Source: Dendrolimus kikuchii
Lineage: Eukaryota > Arthropoda > Insecta > Lepidoptera > Lasiocampidae
Length of the DNA: 64,000 nucleotides
Direction of reading: 5' to 3'
Assembly: GCA_019925095.2 (NCBI GenBank)
Contig: CM034410.1
Location: 12,426,436-12,490,435, forward strand
The position numbers were made by a program, and so were the translations under genes. Positions 23,627 to 34,900 of this stretch are shown in pieces. The notes under the pieces are model-generated. The model made no database searches and was not told the DNA's origin. It saw nothing but the letters and a program-made list of their open reading frames with translations. How positions within the stretch are numbered: the first letter of the stretch is position 1; each line of letters starts with the position of its first letter.

Positions 23627-23815
23627 TTAGACTGTTTCTCCGTTACGGCAATATTGCCTTATCTGTTCTACAGCGGCCTTAGTGATAAAATAATGAGGGA
23701 AATGTTATCTTTATATTTTAACATTGACCCCGAATCTTCTTGTAAGCCTATTTTTTCAGAGTATCAAAAGATTCGCCCTTCAACTGCACTAGATAGATAT
23801 CCTTTTTTGTTTTAA
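23627..23815 (+). pseudogene. Protein-coding repeat family Y, fragment
   Basis: The frame reads LDCFSVTAILPYLFYSGLSD then KIMREML and IDPESS, homologous to 43560-43823. I do not recognise the protein. Repetition and the neighbouring transposons suggest a transposon or a duplicated gene fragment. It ends in a stop after 'DRYPFLF'. Confidence 0.5.
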
Positions 23816-23929
23816 CCAGGGCAAATCCGTTTGGAAAATAATCCACCGTGGAGGAAACACGCTGGAGAGTGTGGGATTCACCACGTTGGGTGGCACTAGC
23901 TTCGCAAGCAAAAAATGCTATTGCCACGT

Positions 23930-24360
23930 CACGGTCAGGGATACCCACTAAAACCCGTCGGAGTTCCGTCCTTTGCCTTTATGCTAGGGCCACTGGTATA
24001 TAGCCTTGCCGCTCCGCGAAGCTCTGGCAGGCGGCAGCCCAATGACCTCTTCCACTACCGGGGGGAATCAAACCCCGGGGACTTCATACTCTCTTTGGCG
24101 TGAGGCGGTTTGTAACGCGCCCCACAGGAGAAGAACGCTCGCGGAACAACGGCGTGCCCCCAACTCAACGGCATTAACAGCAGGTGGGAAGCCATTCTCT
24201 AGGGAAGCCGCCACCCGCTTAGAGCCGCCGAAGGTCTAAGGACAACCTCCTACAGCGGGAGCGGAGTAATGATGTACGCTCACGCTCCGGCTCCGCCTCC
24301 TCCTTGGCAAGCATTACGCGCTCGCAGCAGGAGATGCTGCGATTGCGATGCAATGCTCCC
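23930..24360. other. GC-rich stretch without recognisable gene
   Basis: Much more GC-rich than its surroundings (aagctctggcaggcggcagc; ctccggctccgcctcctcct). Open frames of 60-77 codons on the plus strand show no known motif. Probably the 5' or gag region of a retroelement; nothing more can be supported. Confidence 0.4.
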
Positions 24361-24659
24361 AACATTGGAACGGACCACGGCCGGTAGTTACACTAGACAC
24401 CCGCCGCAAATCTAACGGCGTTAAATGTTTTCATACAATCCGCGCAAAATTTAAATACGCTTCGAATGAAAGTAGCTCCGTGAGTTTGCGCAGTACTAGT
24501 TTTTTAAATATTTTTATAACTGTAATTTAAAGTAAACAAGTATGTATCCATATCTATTTAATTTATACTTATAGTTATCCCTATTTAAGTTAATTTTTTA
24601 TATTGTAAATGTATGCAAACAATTTTCTCCATTACTTATTATACTTTTCGGTGTCATCA

Positions 24660-24905
24660 AGTATAAAGCTCCATTATACTTATATGATAAACTTTCGTGG
24701 TTTGCTTCTCAGAGATCGACTGAATTGCGACAATGTGCTATGCAGCTTACGACGTTACGGCATAAGACGGTTGCTTTTAGGGGTAGTTTTCGCTATGCTG
24801 CGACAAAATGTTGGAACAATATTCTACGCCCTATTAAAAGCTTGCAAAATATACACGGGTTTAGAGCAAAATTAAAAAAAAAAATATATGATCATCAAGT
24901 GAGTC
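24660..24905 (+). pseudogene. LINE reverse transcriptase C-terminal fragment
   Basis: The frame reads 'VAFRGSFRYAATKCWNNILR' and 'KSLQNIHGFRAKLKKKIYDH', the usual tail of a LINE reverse transcriptase. Truncated upstream. Confidence 0.65.
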
Positions 24906-24987
24906 AGGCGGATCTTGTACATGATACTAGTGCCATATAATGATGTTGGTTTTATGTGCAGGATCTGCCTGATCTACTTTAATTTTT

Positions 24988-25339
24988 ACATACATACATA
25001 CATAACTTCACGCCAGTTCCCTTGCGGGGTAGGCACGAACAACAGAGCGCCATTTAGGCCCATTCTTACACACCTCACTTGCCTCTTTGACATTCATAAC
25101 TCTTGTCATGCAAGCTCGTTCGCTCGTGTTCTTAAGGCTCCTGACATCACCTTCTGCTAGTACACGATCAATTTGATCACGGAAGGTGTGTCGTGGCCTT
25201 CCACGACTTCTGCATCCATCCACTTGTGCATTGTATATCTGTTTAGTCATTCTTTCATCATGCATTCTTTCCATATGCCCGAACCACCGGAGCATTCCTT
25301 TCTTTACCTTCACCCCGACACTCTCTTTCAGACCAACTT
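24988..25339 (-). mobile_element. RTE-like LINE 3' fragment with 13-bp target duplication
   Basis: In antisense: [40 protein letters not shown], '[20 protein letters not shown]', YPARELA and stop, then a (TATG)4 tail. The direct repeat TACTTTAATTTTT flanks it (24975-24987 and 25340-25352). It is the longest copy of this fragment in the window, open for about 100 codons. Confidence 0.88.
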
Positions 25340-25643
25340 TACTTTAATTTTTCAGTCTCTTTTTGCCTGTTTAACCGTGATTATTCTCAGATTAGATATT
25401 TCCTATTTGCAGCATATTTGACACAAACCAACAGACTGACAGACAAAATATAAAATTGATATTGTTATAGTTTATTAGTTTTTAAGCTTTATGTTCCTTA
25501 TTCCATCATTATGTTCTTCTTTATAAATTCGCTTCGTAGCATTAATTTTTATATCAGTTTTTTATATATTAATGATATAGTTTATTTTTATATAATTTTT
25601 TATATTATATATTAATTTTTATATTTGTTTGCAATAATACTCG

Positions 25644-25645
<2 letters not shown>

Positions 25646-25707
<62 letters not shown>
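25646..25707. repeat. (TA)n microsatellite
   Basis: About 31 uninterrupted TA units. Such tracts are mutable and can foul assembly. Confidence 0.95.
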
Positions 25708-25712
<5 letters not shown>

Positions 25713-26726
25713 TCGTTTTGTCTATCCGTAAGTCACTTGAACGGCCCTAGCGGAAGACCAGCGCTGGTTGAGCCAACCAGCATCATGCTGAGTTAGGACC
25801 GATTCAGAACTTCATTTCAATTGTTTTGTCTTATTTATAAGTACGTTTTTGTATGTATGTAGTTCTGAATAAATATTTTTTCTTTCTTTTCTTTCTATAT
25901 AATAATGGAGAAAATTGTTTATATACTCCATTATTTATATACATTTACGATTTAAAAAAAAAATAAGAAGTTCAACTTAATCATATTTTTCAGCAATTTA
26001 ACCTCGTGTTATTATTTGCACAAGTGTTTAAGATAATTCTTATTGACGTAGTAAGTGTACCTAATGCTTTTACCTTAATTTGGAATACATGTTATTTTTC
26101 AATTTGTTTGCACAGTCACTTATCACAACAATTAATTTTAAATTAATTAAACATATGCAGACATATTACAAATAAATACGCTGCCTTGAACAAGGCAATT
26201 CTAACAATGAACAAAAAACTTGAACACATATTGCGTTGGAGAAACTCATTTAGACTTGAAAACGCAATGATGGTCATCGGTAGAGTCTGGCCAGCAAGTC
26301 GTGTCACAATCTATTTATTCAGATTCTTCCTATGGCCAAACTTATATCTGTCAAACGAATAGTCACAAACGTCATCGCGTGTTGTTTAAAGGGAAAAAAA
26401 GGAGTTACATTAATATAAGAACACAAAAGTTCCAAACCGGGATCCTCATGCAATCAGGGCGAGCGAAGTGAGCCCCAATACTATACAACAATCATTGCAT
26501 TTTTGTGGAACACTATACTGAGAAACTAATTACACTTTCAGATTTGGGCTTTAACATAATTTCAATTTATTTCTAGAATTATCTATCATAAAAATATTTA
26601 ACACATTAAAAAAAATACAAGATATAACAATTTTTATTAATTAGAATTTTATTGTGTTCCTAACGCCATTTGTAGAAAATTATAAAACCAATAAGACATG
26701 TGCAATATCAACCTATGACAGATTAT

Positions 26727-26932
26727 GGGCCGCTTGCATAAGGTTACTTAAATTTATTTAAGAAACACAAGACGTATTTAACACCCTTAAATACAATTAG
26801 CATCTTGCACAACGCAAAATTTGCCCCTAAATATGTTTAAACAACTGTCAATACGTTCTGTGTAAAACGTATTTAGGCATTTGAATATGATTAACTAATT
26901 TTATTTAAAGGCGATCGTTATGCAAGCGGCCC
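26727..26932. mobile_element. MITE with GGGCCGCTTGCATAA ends
   Basis: The left GGGCCGCTTGCATAA is mirrored by the right TTATGCAAGCGGCCC. Beyond 15 bp the arms stay partly complementary (TTTATTTAAG against CTTTAAATAA). At 206 bp it is non-coding. Confidence 0.75.
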
Positions 26933-27114
26933 TAAGAATACTTTAAGGAATGACAATCACCCAGTATAAACTAAGTAGTTACTCGTAAAAATCCGTCGAC
27001 TTTCAGATAACGCTACCAAACGAGATGTACAGTAGTTCGTTCAAAGAAAATCTCCAACTTGCAATTCAACATCTTATAATTTTAACAATATTTTTAACTC
27101 ATGTTATTAAAAAT

Positions 27115-27445
27115 TGGAAGTACTATTTCTACGTTCCATAAGAGGCTCACAACAACCACGTTCATGACCCCGATTTTTCCCGTTCCACTTGATTGCGGAC
27201 ATTACAACCATAAACTCTAGTGGAGCGTTGATGTCATAAACGACAAAATACACAAATGTCATTGGTTGATTTGAAAATCGCGCCTTTTTCAAAGTCAATT
27301 GATAGAGAGAATTAATGCTCTGTGGTCAAGGCCGACCCACCTCTTGACATGGGTCGTTGTGAGATATATGTATGTATAATCGAAAATGATGAACCTATTA
27401 TATAGTGACGTTTTCACCACGACCATAACGACCGTGGTCGCCATA
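27115..27445 (-). repeat. Interspersed repeat family X
   Basis: The marks 'gatttttcccgttccacttg', 'gacatgggtcgttgtgag' and 'tagtgacgttttcaccacga' are in reverse orientation. Short unrelated DNA interrupts it near 27240-27320. Confidence 0.6.
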
Positions 27446-27659
27446 TGGTATGCGCAATCTTATACCACCCTACCCTAATTTGATTATTGAGGGATATTAC
27501 TGGATATTATTGAGACCTTTTGAATAAAACAACAACTGTTCGTAATACTGTCTATTAAGAGAATGAATGTACATGATTTTTGTACCTACTTGTAAAAATT
27601 TAAATTTAACTTATATTACATAAATATCTTAATTAGTTTGAAACCGTACTACATACAGG

Positions 27660-28180
27660 TTTCCGATTACGGTTGGCATGACTGGCTGAGGTGGAGGCTG
27701 TTCCATTAAGACATTTGGTTCCGTTAGTTCAATTTCTCCCTTATTGTTACCCTCCCCTTTACTCATATGTCTCTATTACATCAGCTGGCACTCGCTCTTG
27801 CGGTGCTCCATCCTCACGCCCAACCACTTCTGCCTGAATTATATCATCCTTCGAAATGGTACTTCCAGAACCGACCGCTCCCAATGTGATCTATATGTTT
27901 TCTTACAGATCGACCGTTACCGTCCTCCACGAGATACTCCCGTGCACCTACTTTTCGTAGACGGAAGCAAAGAATTTTTCATTTCTCATATTCTTAAAAA
28001 ACACTTGGGGTTGCCTGATCCCAGGGATGAAAACACTACTTTTCGTCCCTGGGAAACAATTTTGCCTGTTGTCGAACCATTGATAATCTTGCGACTCCTT
28101 TCTTTACAGCCACTGTTAAATCGCGGCATAAATTGTATTAAAATATATCAACAATTTTGTATCATCATTTTATAATGTGA
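27660..28180 (+). other. Unassigned stretch with one open frame
   Basis: A 143-codon frame (27744-28175) is open on the plus strand. Its N-terminus is hydrophobic and its middle reads 'LLFVDGSKEFFISHILKKHL'. I recognise no domain, no splice structure and no second copy. It may be a retroelement remnant or chance. Confidence 0.25.
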
Positions 28181-28370
28181 AAGTGAAAGTCCCGTCAAAA
28201 TAGGTCCAGCCGTTTCAGAGATTAAACAGACAGACAGACAGATTTTTTAAAATTGACAAGTACCGTATATACTTTCACATACATTTAGTAAAAAGCTGTT
28301 ATTTTGACATTACAAACAGACACTTCAATATTATTTATCTGTACAGATATCCAACAGATTCGGTTTAGGT

Positions 28371-28880
28371 CAGGGGTCACCAATTAGTTTCACTCGGGCT
28401 CCTTTTTAAGAAATGAAATGACCATCACGGTCAGCGCAACATTTTATAGAAAAAAATATTTATTAAGCAAATGTAATTACGGAAATAACAAAGGTATTTT
28501 TTTATATATCAATGAGAAAAATGACTTTTTTTTTGCGGACTGTCTGTCTGAAGATTACAGTAAAATTGGTGCAAACAACATTAAATCCTGGAAATTTTCA
28601 TGAGTAAGTCGAGATCGAAATTTATTCTTAATGAAGTTCATCTTCGAAAATGCTGTTTCACAAATATATGTTGACCTAAACAAAGTAAGAAGTTTCAAAA
28701 CTATTTTTTGTAGTTCTAGATATTAATTACCACACACAAATTTTATCCAGAACTCTTCACTGGAAACTTCCGCATGTTTTTGTTTTAAAACTGTAGTGCA
28801 AGTTGCTGTGTTCTCGAAGTCCGCACAAAATGGGTCACCGGTCCGGATGCGGACCGCGGTCTGCCATTTGGCGACCCCTG
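28371..28880. mobile_element. hAT-type non-autonomous transposon with perfect 8-bp duplication
   Basis: The left terminus CAGGGGTCACCAA is mirrored by the right TTTGGCGACCCCTG. GTTTAGGT lies directly outside both ends (28363-28370 and 28881-28888), the 8-bp duplication typical of hAT elements. No transposase frame of useful length. It lies just downstream of the last exon of copy B. Confidence 0.88.
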
Positions 28881-28975
28881 GTTTAGGTTACGGTTTCGGA
28901 TATATTATTATTTCGGATATCCGATAGTTTTGGTCACGATTAGGAAGCTCCATACACACATGCATAAATAAACTT

Positions 28976-31900
28976 TTACATATAACAATAAGCTTCTCTT
29001 GTCGTGTTAACAATCCAATCTAACAATGACGTTACTCTTGTATTTATTCCAGGAGACTTTGATGCACAGAAGCGGCCATAACTAACAATGCCAACGCTAA
29101 ACAACCTCCCGGTGATGGGGTCAGAGTACAGAACCGGACCACCAGAATCGTCCTGCAATGAACATTTCAAAATTAAAACTTTCTAGCAAAAAAACCGACT
29201 TGAAGCGTAAATAAAAAGCAAAAATTTAATATTTCCTACATCTTGAAGTCAGAATTTGTTGTTGTTTTCTTCTGTTTTAAGTTGCTTTCCCATTGCTAGA
29301 ATTTTTTGTTATTTTTCACTTTTACATACATACATAACTTCACGCCATTTCCCTTGCGGGGTAGGCACGAACAACAGAGCGCCATTTAGGTTTATTCTTA
29401 CACACCTCACTTGCTTCTTTGGCATTCATAACTCTTGTCATGCACGCTCGTTTGTTCTTAAGGCTCCTGACATCACCTTCTGCTAGTACACGATCAATTT
29501 GATCATGGAAGGTGTGTCGTGGCCTTCCACGACTTCTGCACTTCACTTTTAAATTACGTATATGGTATCCAATAACAACAATATTTCTATGAAACTATCT
29601 TGAAGCTGTACTGAATTCAACGCAAAAAGAATTAAGAAGATGGACCATTAGCTAGAGAGTACCTATTCACACGAGACTTGAAGACACCCGGATTGTACTT
29701 TTCGGCAAACACTGAATCTGGGTAAATCTGAATGATAAACATAATAATAGCCCATAAACGTCCCACTGCTGGGCTCGGGCCTCCCTCTATTGGGAAACGG
29801 ACAGTATACACGCTACGCTTGTTTAAGGCGGCTTGACACATTGATTATATCGATGTGCAGGTTTCATCACGATGTTTTCCTTCACAGCACGCGGTAATTA
29901 TAACAATGTGCACATTAGGTCAGAAAACTACCTAAGTGGTGCATGCGTTCCGGCCAGGATTCGAACCCGCGCCCTTGGAGTTTGGGACGTCTGAGCTAGC
30001 CATTATGCTACCTCGACTTCTATTCTAACTAAAATATCCACTAAAGAACGAAAATGAGCAAATATAGCTGTCAAAACTACGATTTTAGCTGCGTCTAGAT
30101 AAAATTCAATGCAATAAAACCTGTGTGAAATGCTTGCTCCCAAAGCACTGCGAGACATGGGCTAGAATTTTCTGTAAGCGAAGCTACGGTGAGTTCCCTG
30201 GTTCTTATCCAAAACCCTTAGACCATCAATAGAAAGACGTAGTCTCGGACTGTCAAAGTGAAGCCGTTTAAAGGATGCTGATCTTAGCATAGTATGCCGA
30301 TCGCGCCGCAGTGCGTTATAAGAACTCAGTATTAAATCGACTTAAATTTATCAAATTTTTATTTTATTTATTTTTATTTTATTTTATTTTATTTTATTTG
30401 GGAAGTTAACAGCTGTGATCTTACAAACTAAAGTTTACAAACTAGCGTTACAGAGATAGTTAAAGAACAGCTAATTATAAACCTCCACAGATGACAATAT
30501 TTAATTTATACGAATAAAGGCCGAATTGTCTCCAGTACTACAGATACATTACTATTAACCATACAGACGCCAACCACGTGTATAGTACGTAAGTTTACTA
30601 ACAAATGCTTCATTTGACTCTTGTGTTCACGTGGGCTCCGTCTAAACTTTTATTACTTCTAAGAAAAAAACCTATGTCAAAGAGGCAAGTGAGGTGTGTA
30701 AGAATAAGCCTGAATGGCGCTCTGTTGTTCGTGCCTACCCCGCAAGGGAACTGGCGTGAAGTTATGTATGTATGTATGTAGAAAAAACCTAACAAAAGTT
30801 ACCTGACAAGCGTCCTTCCCTGGTGTCAACGTGCATATTTGCCTACTAGTCAGATTAGGCACCATGGTCCGGCACTGGGCGTCGCTGATCACATCCAATG
30901 TGACTTTGCGAAGAACGTTTGAGGTTGGTCCCCCTGGGAACAGCGTGCCCCAACCTATGAACAAAAAAAGATGTCCGTGCAGGAACCGAGAAAGAATACA
31001 ATTTCCTGCGTTGGGGCGGCCTGTCGTAAGAGGCGACAAAACAACCCACAATCAAGTGGTGTTTTTGCCCGTTTAGAAGGCTACCACCCCTGGTCTAGAG
31101 TGTGCTGCCATAACAACCTCGAGTTGCGTGCCGGTATTAGTGGCCAGGTTCCAGTCTCTCTTTATAGAGCAGCAGTCCATAGGCGATGGTAACCGCTTTT
31201 CATCAGGTGTGCCGTCTGCCTGTCTACTGAACTCATGCAGTAAAAAAAATGGAAGTCAGTGACTAGACACTTTTCTCAAGATTCTCCTCCTTGTCTCTAT
31301 CTTCCATTACCTGTATGTGAAGTAGCCTGTTATAATAACGCTGACTTACCGAGCACTATTACTTTGGCACCAGTGAAATTGGTGGTGATGTACTTGAATG
31401 GTAAACAGACAACGCCGACCCTATCGCTGAATTGTATCGGGTCCGCCACCTCGACAAGGCCTATGTCGTAGTCATAGTTTGAGCTGAAGAAAACACAAAA
31501 CAGAAAACGTATATTGATATTGTTACGAATTTGTAAGGGACTTGTAGAATGCAAATTCGAAAATGACATTGGAATTATCACTAAGTTTATTAGAAGTATA
31601 CACACGTAATTCACAGTTCTTACAAGTATAGCCGAATACAACAAAACCAAACCGTAGGCCAGAAAGTCGTTATCACATAAATCGCACAAAGTTCGTCATT
31701 ATAAGATACTCGCTCCGAAATTGCACTAGGTAACGCCTCGTTCGCAGTCAGAACACGACTGACGCATTTCCCGACTGACCAACCCTCATCCATTTGTAAA
31801 TTAGACATGGGCTCCTAGCAACATGCCACCCAATGGTTCTTAAAATCGTTAAATGGTTAGCTTAATTGCTTCCAAGAATTCTCATGAAATACCAACAGAG

Positions 31901-34900
31901 GAAAGAAGGTTTTATAACGTCTTACGGTGGTGTGAAAAAAGTGATAATAAGACACCTGCAAAGAATTAGTATCGGCTTTCAACAATATGAAATCATTCCT
32001 TAGTATTTTCTCAAATTTCCGTGATTAGTACACAATAATTCCATATTTTAATTATAATAAGTCATCTATGCAATCCAATTCCATATCCCACGGATTAGGA
32101 TTAGAGGATGGGATAGGAAACATTGCACAGGCACAGGAAGTGGGCCTTTAGAACTCTTACTCATCGTAAGAAACCCGATTAGCTGAAAGCTAATCGTTTC
32201 ACGCCGATATTCTGTGAGAGCGTGCTATTATACCGTAAAGCCAGCCATAAGAGCTGTAATCAAGACACATATTCCAGCACCGCTCTATCACGTTAAAAAA
32301 TTGTGTCCTATTTTATTGTATTTTTTTAACAACTCTATGGACTCGAGTTCCGTGCCCTTTTTCAGAAGTTAATTTCTATGAAAGTTTTTAGAGTACATAC
32401 ACGCTTATTGTTTATTTTTGTTACTGTGTGTGACATTAATTTAGTGATTTTTATGCTGTGGTGTGTACCTTAAGAATAACTTATGTCATTAGAATAACTT
32501 ATGTACCTATTTTATGTTACTAGACCTTTTAGGCTGTACCCTATATTCGCTCGCGATCCATAGATTGAGAAATGCTAATACAACTTACTCAGTATACTTT
32601 GGGTGTGTGATGAATCTGATCGCTTTGTAGCCCTTGGCAGCTGGTGTATCGGCTAAGATCAAAGAAGAAATAAACTTTCTTTTATTCCAAAACAATTTAT
32701 AATATTTGTGGCTGGGTTTGAGAACTGAAATTTAGAGGAAAGATTGATGAAACTGTTTCTAAAGACTGTGTATACAAAACCAAGAACATATTGTTTTTAG
32801 CGTTCCAAACTATATTAAAAACAGTTAATGCTTATCGCCAATATAGAATCTAGCAGTTTTTGGATTGTCATTTTTGGCCCAGCCACGACTTTGGGATTAG
32901 CGGCCGGCGACGTGACGAGAGACGCGACGCGACAGTGCTTAACGCCTAGCGTGATGACTCATGGCATCATGGATATTTTTGTGCGTTGCATACTTCATAC
33001 ATTTCAAGGGCCTACCTAAATGGAGTTCGCTATCTCGCTCGCGCATTGCCACATTTTTAAAGATATAAATTCACAGAATTTACTTACGACCAATCCGTAT
33101 TACACAAAACTTATCAAAAAAATTACAAATGAGTCACAAAAAAATAGTTGATTTCGTGTAAGTACATTTCTATATATCAAAAATATTTTTTTTGAAAAAT
33201 ATTTTTTTATGTATGAAATCTTGTCTGAATCAAAATAATTTTATAGTGAAATAATTGTAATTTTTTTATTAACTCCATTTACATAGGTCCTTAAGCGCTC
33301 ATGTAAACGGCACCACCAACACACTATAACGCGTCGGTAGCGTTGCAATGTTGTGAATTTCTATGGATATGCGAATATTGACCACCCTCCCATATTGTCG
33401 TCACGTCGCCACATTTCGCTTCAAAGCGAAATTGTGGCGGCTGTACAATAGAGGTGATGGTAGCGCGGTCGTACGTACTCTACACAGTATGGCGGTGCGG
33501 CAGCGGCGTGGTGGCGGTGTCATGTACGCATGCCTTATTTCATTTTTATCGTCCGTCGCGTTGCATTTAGCTTTCGCTCACAGCGACTGAGTCGTGGCCA
33601 GACCTTTACTTAAACGGTATCTTTAAAATAATATTTATGGATTAATATAAATATTTTAGTACAGTTGGATATAAAAATCCTTACAGCCAGTCGTTACGTT
33701 ATGTTCTCCAACCAATACCATGGTGTTGTTTGGCTGCTGCGTAGTAAGACAATGAGCTGCTGTCATCACGTATCTGCTGGATATAATCGCCGCTCCACAT
33801 TTAATCTGGCGCTTGCCCACGTCCACGAGACCAGCCATCATTGGGAACTCGTTGACGCCGGTCTCCTCGCCATTAACTATGCGATTCTGAAAGTATTAAT
33901 AAAATAACTAAAGCACTATCTCTGATTCCATATAATATTTATCGTTATTTATAATATAAAATGAAGTAACCTAAAATTATACTTCAAACTAAAACTTAAA
34001 AATTACATTGTACATAAAAAAATATAAATTTAAAACTATAATAAGTCCCGCTACACCAGACTGATGTCGCAAAGCAAAGTACCTGGAAGACTGGCAGCAT
34101 TATCTCGCTGAATACAAAGGCTAACTTTTTGAGCGAGGTAAGCTCCAGCATTCTGGTCGCTTGTAACTGGACGAGCCGTTTGGTTATAATCTTATAAAAT
34201 TTGTGGGCTTTTGACTCCCACTAACTACAAGTTTCCACCCCAAATTATCCTTGTATGCATTTGTACGTTTTGCTCATCCCATGACCCCAAAAAAGCCTTC
34301 GAGAGGTTCGGATTACTATATAAACCCGTGGTCATACAATTATATCATATGGATCAAACTCGCATTTGCGCTTTTTGACAAAGTCTAAGGTGAATGACGA
34401 CACCTCGGCTAGCGAATTCGTGGGGCCTCCAATAGCTCCTGTCTTTGTACTTTTTTTGATAAGGGGAAATCCACTTGAATAGGGCCCTGTGGAGGAAACG
34501 TGGTGGACGAGTATAGGATTCGCCATGTTCGTGGTGAAGAAATGCTATAACCACCCGAGTCAATGATACCCACTAAAAACGATTTTTCCCACTCCCCTGT
34601 CTCTGTAATTGTCCTAACCTACTGACAGAAAGTGAAGGTCACATGAGCTAAAACTTAAGTTCAGGGTATGGAAATGTTTAAGACATAAACTACTAGCTTA
34701 TGTGTAATAGCAATACACCCTTCATATCGCTCAGCCTCTTGCGCCCATATCGTTCTTCAGTTTTTAAGGGTAATTTGGCTGGCCCATACAGTTAAGTGGC
34801 AAATCACTGCTTGCCCATTTTATTCATATTCTTCGAGTATTGCGAAAATCAGGCGACATAGTCTCTTCCCTAGTCCAATGCACTTGATTAGTAGTTCGTC

